NCBI GenBank assembly: GCA_019828545.1 | Contig: JACVRA010000596.1 | Span: forward strand, 1-15,142 | DNA length: 15,142 bases | Direction: 5' to 3' | Source: Paracamarosporium sp. OC-R06-R3 | Taxonomy: Eukaryota; Ascomycota; Dothideomycetes; Pleosporales; Didymosphaeriaceae | Part shown: piece by piece, positions 1-8,779 of the stretch | How the letters are laid out: each line of letters begins with the position of its first letter | Position numbering within the stretch: position 1 is the first letter of the stretch | Translations under genes and position numbers: made by a program | The notes under the pieces: generated by a model | The model's database searches: none | What the model saw: the letters and a program-made list of their open reading frames with translations, nothing else | What the model was told of the DNA's origin: nothing

Positions 1-109
1 ATAAATATAAAACTATATATATATAACTATAAGATTAATATAAATATTAATAAAATCTTAGTAGTAGGTATATATATAACTAATAATACTACTAAATAAA
101 TATAACCTT

Positions 110-705
110 TAGTAGACGACTATTTAAAAGAAGATAATATACTTAAAAACTACTCTTTTAAAATATAGAAAACCTTTAAGAACTAAAAGACCTATAAAAA
201 AAAATTAAAATAATATTTAAAGAAGTTAATAAAAGGAAGTAAGTAGAATAATAAATCTAATACTTAAAGTAAATTAACTTAGTAAGAAAATATACTATAA
301 TATTTAAATAACTATAGAATAAAATTAAATAGAATAATAACCTACTTTAGTTAGCCTACTATAATAAACTAAAGAAAGTAGTTAAGAATAGACTTATATA
401 CTATACTAAACCTAAAGATTTAAAAAATTTAATTAAGGTATTAATTAAAATTAATAATTATTTATATAAATAAAACTAAGAAAAGTAGAAAGGTATTAAA
501 GGACCTACTATAATTAAAGTTAATACTTTAAAAAAGTAAAAATACTAGGATAAAGATAGAGACATTATTATAGTAGATAAAGCTTAAAATAAAAAATAAA
601 ATAAGTCTTAGAAAAAGGGTAAATAGAATCTTAATATATAAAAAAAGAGATAAAAACGCTACTATAATAAAGTATATCTAATATATAAAAAAAAAGAATA
701 CTTTA
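110..705 (+). pseudogene. Element A gag remnant (capsid domain and zinc knuckle)
   Basis: This encoded the structural Gag that packages retrotransposon RNA into particles. Read with RIP reversed, 243-473 gives a Retrotrans_gag-like stretch: ERQIQ-L-Q near 243, Y-T-x-I-F-x-x-L-Q near 291-315, A-x-Y-Y-N-K-L-K near 354-374, and a P-x-D-L-x-x-L-I-x-V-x-I-R-I-D-N-R-L-Y block at 411-470. At 501-524 the codons fit G-P-T-P-M-E-V-D, the usual link between capsid and zinc knuckle. At 660-701, in the same frame, codons spaced as C, H and C of a CCHC knuckle appear, but the second Cys position is AAA, which RIP alone does not explain. The start is not visible; sequence before 110 is too degraded to place it. 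The frame slips in an A-run near 190-205. Confidence 0.7.
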
Positions 706-719
706 AGGTAGAATATTTA

Positions 720-1800
720 AAAAACTAAACTAAAAATTAAAAATAAGTAAGAATTATAAAAGTAAAGATAGTAAACTTAAAACTAAAAATACTACTACTA
801 CTCTATAAACTTAAGCCTAAAAAACTTTAGGAATTTATAAGTTAAAAAGTTATAATAGCTAAAAATCTTTAATAGAAAACGTAAATAGAAACTATAAAAA
901 ATAAAATTACTATATAGATCTTATAAAAAGTCTATTAAGTATATAAATAAAAGAATTATATAGTAAAAGAATACTAGAAAAAAATTAAAATTATAGGGCT
1001 TAAACTTTAGAAAATATATAAGTAGACTAAAGGATACTAAGGAACTATACTTATACTAGTTTAGTAAATATAAATAAAAGTTAACTATAATAAAATTAAA
1101 TAATAAAATTATACCTTAAATATATATAACATTTATAAAATAAAAAAAAGGCTAGTTACTAAGATATTAAGTAGTAAAGACTATAAAAGGTTATAAATTA
1201 ATAAATATAAAGTTTAACTATACTACGTCTACTACTTAAAAGACTAGACTAAGTAATATATATACTTAAAATAGGTTAAGTATTATATATAAAAATGTCT
1301 ACTATACTAGAATTAAAAATATATAGTAAGAATATAGCTAATAGAATTAAAAAATAATACCCTCTTTATACTATATATATATAATCTATAAGAGTATTTA
1401 TTATAGATTAATTTAATTTATATAGTACTAGACTAAAGGGACTATAAATAAAAAGAATACCTAAAATACTTAATAAAAAAGAAAGTAGTTATTACTAAAG
1501 CTTTAAAATAAAAATACTAAGATTTATATAAATAAAAATACCTAATAGAAAACTATACTAGGTATAGTATAAAAGAAGTAAAAGAAATAAAATAACTTAA
1601 ATAAGCTAAGAACTACTATAAGACTAAGTATTTTATAAACTTTTAAAGAAGAATAGAATATTTAACTAATATATAACTAAAAAACTAAAAAACTACTAGG
1701 CTAAAGGCTAGACTAATAAGGGTATAATAATAGTAAAATAAGCTATAAAAGACCTAGATAAGAACTTATAACTAACTAAGACTATTATAATTAAAGAATT
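720..1800 (+). other. Unassigned 1.1 kb between gag and protease of element A
   Basis: This stretch lies where Gypsy elements usually have only a short linker between the zinc knuckle and the protease. It is RIP-mutated like its surroundings. Some frames look protein-like. Near 1030-1085 codons fit V-D-x-R-x-L-R-N-Y-x-x-Y, a pattern seen in some Gypsy protease domains. Near 1470-1650 a Lys/Glu-rich coding-like stretch can be read. Neither is strong enough for a call. It could be a long gag-pol linker, a second divergent protease region, or a remnant of an inserted element. ATG at 1295-1297 is one of only six on this strand and opens no usable frame. Confidence 0.4.
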
Positions 1801-1804
1801 TTAA

Positions 1805-2110
1805 GTAATAGCATTAATTAACCTAAAAGTAATAAAATATTTAATTTTTAAGAATATAATTAAAAGACTAAGATTACCTTACTAAAAGAAAAACTAATTA
1901 ATTAAGTTAAAAATAGTAAACGGAATACTATTAAAAGAGTATAAAAAAAGATATTTTTAATTAAAAACTCTACCTCTACTAGTATACTTTAGTAAATTTA
2001 AGAGCTAATACTAGTTTACTATATTATAAATAGGAACTATAGAAGTAATTATAAAATATAATTAGCTTAAGTAATATAACCTAGTAATAGACTAAAGGAA
2101 ATAAATAATT
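1805..2110 (+). pseudogene. Element A aspartic protease remnant (pol)
   Basis: This is the retropepsin-like protease that would process the polyprotein. In frame 2 (codons starting at 1808) the active-site region reads A-L-I-[D]-x-[G]-[A], with the catalytic Asp codon GAC now AAC at 1820-1822. It is followed by a hydrophobic helix ending I-I-x-R-L-x-L-P-Y (about 1853-1882). About 75 codons on, at 2045-2101, codons fit V-I-I-G-Y-D-W-L-K-x-Y-N-P-V-I-D-W. This is the second conserved block of Gypsy proteases (ILGxxWLxxxNPxIDW), with both Trp codons now stops. It runs on in the same frame towards the reverse transcriptase. The middle residue of the DSG triad cannot be read with confidence. Confidence 0.72.
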
Positions 2111-2329
2111 ATAACTAAATAAGCTATACTAATAATTAATAAAGTAAGATAGCCCTAAAAAGAACAAGCTAAAAGAGTATTCCCTAAAATAGGTAAAAAC
2201 ATCTAAGAAATTTTAAGAGCTAAAATAGTAAAACTTTTATAAAGGAAACTCTAGAATATTAAAGTAATATAAATATAAAAATTAAATCTTTAAGTAATAC
2301 CTATACCTAAGAATATTCTATTAAAATAT

Positions 2330-3270
2330 AAGGAGTATATAAAACTCTTTAAAGAAAAAAAAAAAAAGGCCTTACTAAAATATTAAAAATAAGATTATAA
2401 AATACCTTTAAAAAAAGGTATAAAATTATAACTAAAATAGCTAAAGCTAATGTCTATAAATTAAAAAAAGGAGCTATAGGAGTACTTATAGAAGAACTTA
2501 AGTAAATAGTTTATATAAGAAAGTAAAAGCCTAACTATATTTTTAATCCTTTAGGTACTAAAGAAAAATAATAAACTATAATTCTATATAGATTATAAAT
2601 AGTTAAATAATACTATAGTAAAAAACTAATACTCTTTACTACTTATTATAGAGTTAATAAATAGGCTTAGAGGGGCTAAGTAGTTTATAAAGTTTAATAT
2701 ATATAATAGGTATTACTATATATAAATAGCTAAAGGTAAAGAATAGAAAACTATATTTAAAACTTAATATAAATTATATAAGTATATAGTTATACCCTTT
2801 AAGTTAATTAATATACCTATAATATTTTAGGTATTAATTAATAAGATATTATATAAATATTTAAATATATTTTATATAGTTTACTTTAATAATATACTTA
2901 TTTACTCTATAAGAACTCTAAATAAGTACTAGGAGTATATAAAAAAAGTACTTAAAAAAATAAAAAAGTATAAACTACTTTTTTATTTAAAAAAATATAA
3001 ATTTTATATTACTAAAATCAAGTATCTAGAATTTATAATTTTAAGGAAAGGTATATTTATAAATCTAAAAAAGATAACTACTATATAGGAATAATAAAAA
3101 CTTAAGTTAGTAAAAAATATTTAATTCTTTTTAAAGTTTATTAACTTTTATTAAAAGTTTATTAAGGACTACTCTAAGATAATAGTACTATTAATAAAAT
3201 TTATAAAAAAAAAATTTAATAAAACTACTTTAAAAAGAAAAATAAAAAAGTATTTTAAAAACTTAAAAGA
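2330..3270 (+). pseudogene. Element A reverse transcriptase remnant (pol)
   Basis: This domain copied the retrotransposon RNA into DNA. Frame 2 carries the Gypsy RT landmarks in order. F-I-R-E-S-K-S-P is at 2510-2533. K-K-N-G-K-L-R-F-x-V-D-Y-R-Q-L-N follows at 2561-2608. R-L-R-G-A-K-W-F-T-K-F-D-I-R is at about 2662-2706, and E-W-K-T-x-F-x-T-x-Y-G to M-P-F-G-L-T-N-A-P spans about 2741-2826. The catalytic box Y-[F/L]-D-D-I-L-I-Y-S at 2879-2908 now reads N-N, because both Asp codons became AAT. H-W-E-H (W now TAG) is at 2927-2938, K-K-C-E-F near 2990-3005, and the connection motif F-L-G-F-x-N-F-Y-R-R-F at 3125-3160. Every difference from the family motif is a transition explained by RIP. The protein is dead: both catalytic aspartates are lost and stops are frequent. 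Confidence 0.9.
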
Positions 3271-3274
3271 AAAT

Positions 3275-3695
3275 TTTTAAAAAAACTACTATTATAAATA
3301 TATAATTTTAAGAGAAGAATATATATAAAAATAAACACTTTAAATTATATACTAAAAGTAATTCTTTTATAGCTATATAAAGATAAAAAATAGAGACTAG
3401 TATTTTACTATTTATATAAGTTTTTAAGAGTAGAATTAAACTATAACGTTTATAATAAGAAACTACTAGTAATAATAAATACCTTTAAATAATAAAAAGT
3501 ATAATATATAAATATACTATATTAAATTAAAGTCTAGATTAATTATTAAAATTTAATAAGCTTTACTACTACTAAAAAACTAAATTAATAATAGGTATAA
3601 TAAGTTAAACTTTTTATTAACTTTAACTTTAAGATCTACTATTAACTAGAAATATTAAATAAAGTAGTAGACGCCCTAAGTAGAAGAATAAACCT
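3275..3695 (+). pseudogene. Element A RNase H remnant (pol)
   Basis: This is the Gypsy RNase H that degrades the RNA strand during reverse transcription. From about 3275 the reading is in frame 1, after a shift in the A/T homopolymers around 3270-3285. Codons fit E-T-D-x-S-D-Y-A-L-G-A-I-L at 3328-3366, D-K-x-W-R-P-V near 3382-3402, and A-E-L-N-Y-D-V-Y-D-K-E-L-L-A-I-V at 3430-3474. D-H-K-N-L-E-Y-F-T-T-T-K-x-L-N is near 3537-3585, and the end motif V-V-D-A-L-S-R-R is at 3664-3687, still almost unmutated. Its length of about 140 codons is normal for the family. The same frame continues through integrase and chromodomain. Confidence 0.88.
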
Positions 3696-3699
3696 TATA

Positions 3700-4760
3700 A
3701 GAAAGAAGCCCTTAAAATAATATATAATACTAAAGATAACTTAAAATAATATACTTTAATATAACTAGCTAAAGGAATAATACTATTAGATAAATCTAAA
3801 TAGAAAAGTAATAAAAATAAAGGTATAAAAGATAACTACTATATAATATTAAAGCCTAAAACTAAATAACTTTTAAGATTACACTTAACTTTTTATAAAA
3901 TAAAAAGAGAAATATAATTTTTATTAAATAGGATTTAATAAAAAAGACTATTAATAAAAATAGATAGTTTAAAAGGGATAAAAAGACTTCTTAGTTAGAA
4001 AGCTTTATAAGTTAAGGAAATAAAAATACTCTAGTATTAAAAAAATAATATATTAGATTATAAATAAATATACTATACCTAGACTTAAAAAGGTAGTTAA
4101 AAAAGTAATAAATAACTATTTAGCTTATTATAAAAATAAGTTTAAAAGATATAAGCCTTATAAATTACTATAACCCCTACTACTATTAAAATAACTATAG
4201 TTAAGTATAATAATAAACTTTATAGTAAAGCTCTTAGTATTACTATAACTAAAGTTAAATAGAATATATAATATAATATTAAATATTATAAATTAACTAA
4301 TAAAAGTAGTTAAGTTTATACCTATAAAGAAATTAATAATAGTAGAAGAACTAGTTTATAAAGTTAATAAAATACTTCTTTTAAAGTATAATACTCTAAA
4401 TAAAATTATTATAAATAGAGATAAACTCTTTACATTTAAATATTAAAATATATTTATAAGTACTTTAGAAATAATAAAAAAGCTCTTAATAAGCTTCTAC
4501 CTCTAGATAGATAAGTAAATAGAATATATAAATTAAATATTAAAATAATACCTATAATTTTATATAAATAAATAGTAGAATAACTAAGTTAAACTCTTAC
4601 TAATAGTATAGTTAATATATAATAGTATTAAATTAAGTATAATAAACTATTTACTATATTATACTAATTATAGATATAAGTTAATAGCTTATAGAAATCT
4701 AAGAGACGTAGAAAGTACTACTATAAAAGCTTAAAAAAAGGCTTAAAAAATAAAGAAATT
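3700..4760 (+). pseudogene. Element A integrase remnant (pol)
   Basis: Integrase inserts the cDNA into the genome. The N-terminal zinc-binding region ends with codons fitting C-L-A-C-x-x-N-K-F-K-R-H-K-P-Y-G-L-L-Q-P-L-P at about 4120-4185, where the Cys and His codons are now Tyr codons. The catalytic core starts S-I-S-M-D-F-I-V-K-L; the first Asp is AAC at 4216-4218. The second Asp lies in a T-D-R-D-K-L-F block and is AAT at 4414-4416. The Glu, in P-Q-T-D-G-Q-T-E, is intact as GAA at 4522-4524. The D2 to E spacing is exactly 35 residues, as in retroviral-type integrases. W-V-K-L-L-P and A-Y-N-S follow near 4580-4625. The frame is unbroken from RNase H, so only point mutations disabled it. Confidence 0.9.
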
Positions 4761-4779
4761 ATACTAAGTCCTATAAAAT

Positions 4780-5260
4780 AAAATATCCTATAAGGCCCTC
4801 TTAGTATTTAGGAATATAAATAAGTAAAGAATTAAAAAATTAATTTTTAAAAGAAGGGATAAAGTCTTCCTATTATAAAAAAATCTTAAAACTAAATAGT
4901 AAAGTAAAAAACTAGATTACCTATAAGTAAAACCCTTTAAAATTCTAAAGAATAAAAAACTAATTATAAATAAACTTAAATTATTAAAAGGAATTAAAAT
5001 ATACTTAACCTTTTATAAATTACTACTAAAACTAGTACCCTAGGAGGCTTTAATTAAGACCTAGTTAAAACTAAAAAATAATAAGTATAAGATTAAAACT
5101 ATTAAGGATCTATAAAAGATTAATAGTTAACTTAAGTATCTAGTATTATAAAAAGGATAACTAGAATAGTATATTATATAAGAATTAAAAAAAAACCTTA
5201 TAAATTATAAAAAACTACTAAAGGACTTCTACTATAAATAAATAAAGATATACTTTTAAA
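4780..5260 (+). pseudogene. Element A integrase C-terminal region and chromodomain remnant
   Basis: After the catalytic core, codons at about 4855-5040 fit the GPF/GPY-type module: G-D-K-V-F-L-L near 4858-4878, K-L-D-Y-L and P-F-K-I-L near 4909-4955, then H-P-x-F-H and L-L-E-P-V-P near 5011-5040. At about 5107-5240 a chromodomain is read: I-N-x-Q-L-K-Y-L-V-L-W-K-G-Y, then N-T-W-E-P-E-E-N-L and E-L-L-K-D-F. Both cage Trp codons are now TAA. Chromodomains at the end of integrase direct chromoviruses to methylated histone in heterochromatin, which fits this surrounding. It remains in frame 1, the frame of RNase H and integrase. Confidence 0.85.
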
Positions 5261-5960
5261 AAAATATAATCTAAAATTAAAAACTAAGGAAGTAGGGCTA
5301 AAATTATAAAGGAAGTTAAAGAAATTAAAAAAAAAAAAATTAACCTATAACTAACTAAAATTAATTAAAGATTTAAATAGTAAAGGTTTAAAAAGTAGAG
5401 CTATAATAGTAGCTATACTAATTAAAAAAGATAAAAAAAACTTAATTAACTTTATTATATACTTTAACTCTTTTAACTCCTTTATAAAAGTAGTATTTTT
5501 ATATTTATAATATTACTCTTTCTTTTAGGCCTTTAATAGCTTATACTAAGTATAAACTAAAAACTCTTATAAATATAAAATATTAATTTAAAGATAATAT
5601 TACTTATCCTTTATCTTTTATTACTCTATTTTAAATAATACTAAATTATAATAATATTATATATAAATATAAAAAGTATAATAGTTAATTAATAACTTTA
5701 TTATATACTTTAAACCCTACTCTTTATAGTAACTATAAGGGGTTAATATTTTAATATTAATAGTAAGAACTTAGTTAACGTAATAATAAAAATATTAAAT
5801 TAAAAAAAACTAAACTTTTAATATAGTTAAGTAGGTAAAAATAAAAGAAAAAAGAATATAATAAAATAAAAATACCTACCTTTATACTTAAACGTTATAA
5901 TATAGTATAGTTAATAAATTAAATAAGTCTTTAAAATAAAAACTCTAAATAGAGGGGTAA
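5261..5960 (+). other. Element A 3' untranslated region and polypurine tract
   Basis: No coding pattern is visible in these 700 bases between the chromodomain and the putative LTR. It holds a run of 13 A at 5327-5339 and a 21-base exact direct repeat (5447-5467 and 5693-5713). At 5950-5958 a purine run with four G (TAGAGGGGTAA context) is the best candidate for the polypurine tract that primes plus-strand synthesis, because a TA dinucleotide fitting a RIP-altered TG LTR start follows at 5961. A long 3' untranslated region is not usual for Gypsy elements, so part of this may be a degraded extension of the coding region. Confidence 0.5.
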
Positions 5961-6250
5961 TATTATAAGTATAAAAAGAAAATAGTTATAAAATAATAAG
6001 TATAAGGTATTAAAGCCCTTTAGGCCTAATATTAATTAAGGTAATAAAGGAATTCTATAGGGTAGAATAAATTAATAGAGACTATATAATAGTACTCTTC
6101 CTTAATAGAAAAAGTACTTAAAAAAATTACGTAATAATACTCTTCCTTAATAAAAAGAGTACTTAAGGTACTCTCCTAGAGTAAAGAAAGTAGAAATTAA
6201 TTAAAATAAAACTAAAGAATAAAATAATTAGTATATAGTTTAAAAAAATC
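5961..6250 (+). repeat. Putative 3' LTR of element A
   Basis: The stretch begins directly after a polypurine tract with TATTATAAG, as expected if an original TG end had become TA. It ends where sequence resembling the RNase H of element D starts, at roughly 6250. The length of about 290 bases suits a short fungal Gypsy LTR. Its partner 5' LTR is outside the window, so the call rests on position only. It contains a two-and-a-half-copy hairpin repeat at 6086-6183, listed separately. Confidence 0.5.
6086..6183. repeat. Tandem hairpin repeat in putative LTR of element A
   Basis: Two units about 46 bases apart (6086-6120 and 6132-6165) share TACTCTTCCTTAATA followed by an A-rich stretch and AGTACTTAA. 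A shorter third unit is TACTCTCCTAGAGTA at 6169-6183. Each unit is an imperfect or perfect inverted repeat (TACTCTT with AAGAGTA in the second unit, TACTCT with AGAGTA in the third). Such repeats inside LTRs can be enhancer or RNA-structure elements; no function can be shown here. Confidence 0.65.
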
Positions 6251-6259
6251 TTTTTACTT

Positions 6260-6870
6260 TTCTTATTCTTTATAGTTACCTCTTTAATTATTTAAATTAT
6301 AAGTACTTCTTTTATACTAAGAATAATTAGCCTTTTTTTAATATATTATTAAGTATCTTTTATACTTAATTAGAGCTTTTTATCCTTTATTATTAAATTA
6401 CTTTTTATTACTAAAGCCTTATAGGCCCTACTATAAGTAAACTTTACTACCTTAATATAGATTAAACTAAGTATATAGTATACCCTATAATACTATAAAC
6501 TTAAAAGGAAAAGAATAAAGTAACTTATATAAAAACCTTTTTATAAATAAAGTAATTAAATATTAGTATAGTTTAAATATATATAAATTAATTATATAAC
6601 TTTACTATTTAAAGTCTATAGTTACTTTAATTTAAAATTATTATATTTAATACCTTTATAGCTTTCCTACCTTTAAACGATCTATATATACTTATAGATT
6701 AAATTATTAAAGTAAACTATATTAATAAGACCCTATAAAAGCTATAAAATAAAGTATTAATTAGTAATTTAATATAATAACTAAATAATAAGGGCCTACT
6801 TTTTTATTAAAGTTAATTATTTATTTCTACTACCTACTTTTTATATATTTATTTTATTTAAGTAGCCTAT
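6260..6870 (+). pseudogene. Element C RNase H tail and integrase N-terminal linker remnant
   Basis: The pairing with D shows what this is. From about 6460 on, C matches the reverse complement of D closely. Before that, similarity is weaker but still visible, for example a shared AAGTACTT plus ACTAAGAA block near 6302-6325. In D the equivalent sequence is the end of RNase H. From about 6650 codons fit the linker to the integrase zinc domain: a D-D-L-Y-I-L-I-D-E-I-like stretch at about 6677, then a short Gypsy block ending near 6860. Alone this region would not be recognisable as coding. Confidence 0.5.
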
Positions 6871-7480
6871 ACTATATAGATTACTACTTATTTAAAGAAG
6901 AAGAAAATAGTTAAGTTACTTAAAAATTAATATTACTAATTAAAAATAGCTAAAGATATTAATACCTACGTAGTAGTTTATAAAGTTTATTAATAAAATT
7001 ATATATTTTATAATTATACCTTTAGACTACTAAAATTACTACTAATACTAAAGTAAGTATAATAAAATATCTTAATAAATTTTAAGTTATTTTTACTTAA
7101 TAAGAAGGGGTATAATAATGCCTTTATAATAGTTAATTATTTAAATAAGTACTACTTCTCTCTACCTTACTATAAGATAGCTATAGTAGAATAAGTAGTA
7201 AATATATATTATTACTATATTTAATAAATATATAACCTATCTAGGTTAATTATTTCTAATTAAAGCCTATAATTTATTTTAGTATTTATAAATAAGTTAT
7301 ACTACCTTATAAAAATTAAGTAAAAGCTCTCTATAGTCTACTATTTTTAAATAAATAATAATATAAACATTATAAATTAGTATATTAACTAGTATTTATA
7401 TTTCATTATTAATTATTATTAAGATAATTAGTTTAATCTACTACTTTATATAAATTAAGCTTAAGCTATTTTATTTTATA
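6870..7480 (+). pseudogene. Element C integrase remnant
   Basis: Frame 1 shows K-K-T-V-K-L-L-x-N-x-Y-Y at about 6900-6935, then the zinc-binding pair as Y-K-V-Y at 6979-6990, from C-K-V-C. G-L-L-K-P-L follows near 7030. The catalytic residues are D1 at 7078-7080 (now AAT) in I-D-F-K, followed by D-K-K-G-Y-x-N-A-F-I-I-V-D; D2 at 7258-7260 (now AAT) in I-S-D-x-S-P-Q-F-I; and the Glu position at 7366-7368. The spacing is 59 residues between D1 and D2 and 35 between D2 and E, exactly as expected. The Glu codon reads AAC here but AAG in copy D, so this copy carries an extra non-RIP change at the catalytic site. Confidence 0.87.
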
Positions 7481-8200
7481 AAACTATAGGCCTTTTATTA
7501 TATAAGATTAAGTTTAAATACTAGGTAGTTTACTATTAAAACTAAAAGGAATATACTAAGTTATTATTTATAATTAAGGAGTAGATGTCTTAAAAAGAGA
7601 TATAAAATTATATTAAGGTATACTATAAAGTTATAAATACTACTATAAAGATAATATAAAGAGGAATAGCTTAAGTTTAAAAATATTAAGTATAATAAAT
7701 AAATAAAAAATATTAAAAATTAAACTTTTTTATTAATAACTAAGTTTATATTATATTAAAGGGTTTTATTACTAGCTACTTTAACTAAAAGCTTAATTAA
7801 TAGATATATAAACTCTATTTTATTACTATTATAAAGGGCCACTTCTATTAAATTAGACTTCTATTATATATATATATAATATTTTTTATATAAATTACTT
7901 ATAAAAAGCTACTACTAAGATACTCTTAACTTAAGTAGAATTAAAAGAAAGACTAATAGAGATTAATAGTAACCTTAAGTAATAGATTAATAAAATTCTT
8001 AATAATTATATCTATTAAAAACGTCTATAGTATAAAACTACTTAAGTTAACTATAATCTTAACTTTATATAGTATAATACTTAAGAATTTATAGATATTT
8101 TATAAAAGGTTAAAGACTATTACTTAGTCTACTTAAATAAACCTAAACTACTAGTATAGCTAAAAGTATAACTAAAAGTATATAAAATAAAAAAGTAGTT
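7480..8200 (+). pseudogene. Element C integrase C-terminal region and chromodomain remnant
   Basis: The region 7690-7880 fits the module after the catalytic core, with V-Y-x-x-x-K-G-F-T-T-S-R-P-S-x-K-L-D near 7745-7800 and Y-x-x-T-x-K-G-H near 7820-7845. The chromodomain follows at about 7985-8130: V-x-K-I-L, then R-L-Q-Y-K-x-x-x-V-x-Y with the stop-converted Trp, then L-T-x-Y-N-x-x-E-F. The frame differs from that of the integrase core, so at least one indel lies between 7480 and 7985. ATG at 7585-7587 is isolated and not a start. Confidence 0.68.
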
Positions 8201-8315
8201 AAAGATAATAAAAAAAGATAATAAAGCTATAAGTAAGCTAATATAAAGTAAGTAATAAAGAAAAAGGTAAAAGTTAATAAACTTAAAAAACTAAGTCTAC
8301 CTTAAAAAAGAGTAA

Positions 8316-8552
8316 TATAATAGTCTAGTATATTAATAGGTTATATAATCTTATATTTAAATATAATATATTTAAATATAACTACTTTATATAACGTTAC
8401 TATCTAAAGTAGAATATTATTCTATTTAGTAACTATATATAAAAGTAAGTATATCCTTTATACCTATTATTTCTTTATCTTAGTATAGTTAAAGTAGAGT
8501 TAACCTACCTTATTTACTTTTTTTAATATAGGAGACTAAGTTTATTTTTATA
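8316..8552 (+). repeat. 3' LTR of element C
   Basis: An A/G-rich polypurine tract at 8302-8312 is followed by TATAATAG, a RIP form of TGTAATAG. The LTR then matches the reverse complement of 9928-10167 until both diverge after TTTATTNTTATA, which defines the 3' boundary near 8552. Length is about 237 bases. At 8353-8366 it contains TATATTTAAATATA, a perfect 14-base palindrome, partly repeated just after. A TATA-like promoter could be hidden here, but the base composition makes that untestable by eye. Confidence 0.75.
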
Positions 8553-8779
8553 AGAATAAGAATAAGACCTTCTTTACTACTATATATATAAAAGGTAATA
8601 TACTTAAATAGATTTAACTTTATATTAATTAGTACCTTACGTAGGATAATAAAGCTAATAATACTATTAATTAAATAATAAAAGACTATAATTACTTTTA
8701 TATAAAGTTTAAGATATACTTTAAAATAATTAATATAACTTAAATTATTAAATAAGCCCTTTAAAGTATTAAGTAAATT

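Larger units (their letters stand above)
1..6250 (+). mobile_element. Element A: RIP-degraded Ty3/Gypsy chromovirus, 5' end outside window
   Basis: A nearly full internal region of a Gypsy-type LTR retrotransposon reads left to right in the canonical order: gag, protease, reverse transcriptase, RNase H, integrase, chromodomain, purine tract, putative 3' LTR. Order, motifs and chromodomain place it among chromoviruses. The integrase start resembles the fungal group with RHKPYGLLQPLP and MDFIVKLP motifs, a lineage different from the other Gypsy copies here. Frame is kept except for one change between protease-RT and RNase H (about 3270-3280), plus the gag-pol step. Stops are all TAA or TAG at former Gln, Trp and Arg codons. 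The 5' LTR and primer binding site would lie left of position 1. The right boundary, where sequence resembling element C begins, is placed only to within some tens of bases. Confidence 0.85.
6260..8552 (+). mobile_element. Element C: 3' half of a RIP-degraded Ty3/Gypsy chromovirus
   Basis: C holds RNase H remnants, integrase, chromodomain and a 3' LTR on the + strand. The upstream part of pol and gag are missing, cut off where element A's putative LTR ends. It is the inverted twin of element D. Its integrase start, with codons fitting D-F-K-x-F-P-x-D-K-K-G-Y-x-N-A-F, marks it as the same lineage as D and F and different from A. The missing 5' half would lie beyond A if A inserted into C. Confidence 0.82.
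6460..8552 (+). repeat. Left arm of long inverted repeat
   Basis: The sequence is close to the reverse complement of 9928-12010 along its whole length, with only short gaps. Checked landmarks are the block at 6540-6715 against 11760-11945, the integrase block 6890-7340 against 11090-11600, and the 3' end with LTR 8280-8552 against 9928-10200. Most differences are C/T or G/A. Weaker similarity continues outward to about 6260 on the left and 12110 on the right. Confidence 0.88.

Noticed and set aside
890..960. A protease active site (I-D-x-x-x-S) in element A
   Set aside because: The codons do not give D-S/T-G even when RIP is reversed, and a much better protease lies at 1805-2110.
1370..1385. 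TA-rich runs (also at 7867, 9840-9890, 12362) as promoters or microsatellite loci
   Set aside because: RIP converts CpA/TpG to TpA and creates TA runs; no other promoter or repeat feature accompanies them.
8353..8380. TATATTTAAATATA palindrome as an operator or protein-binding site
   Set aside because: Palindromes of A/T are expected by chance in such sequence, and the D copy has changed spacing.
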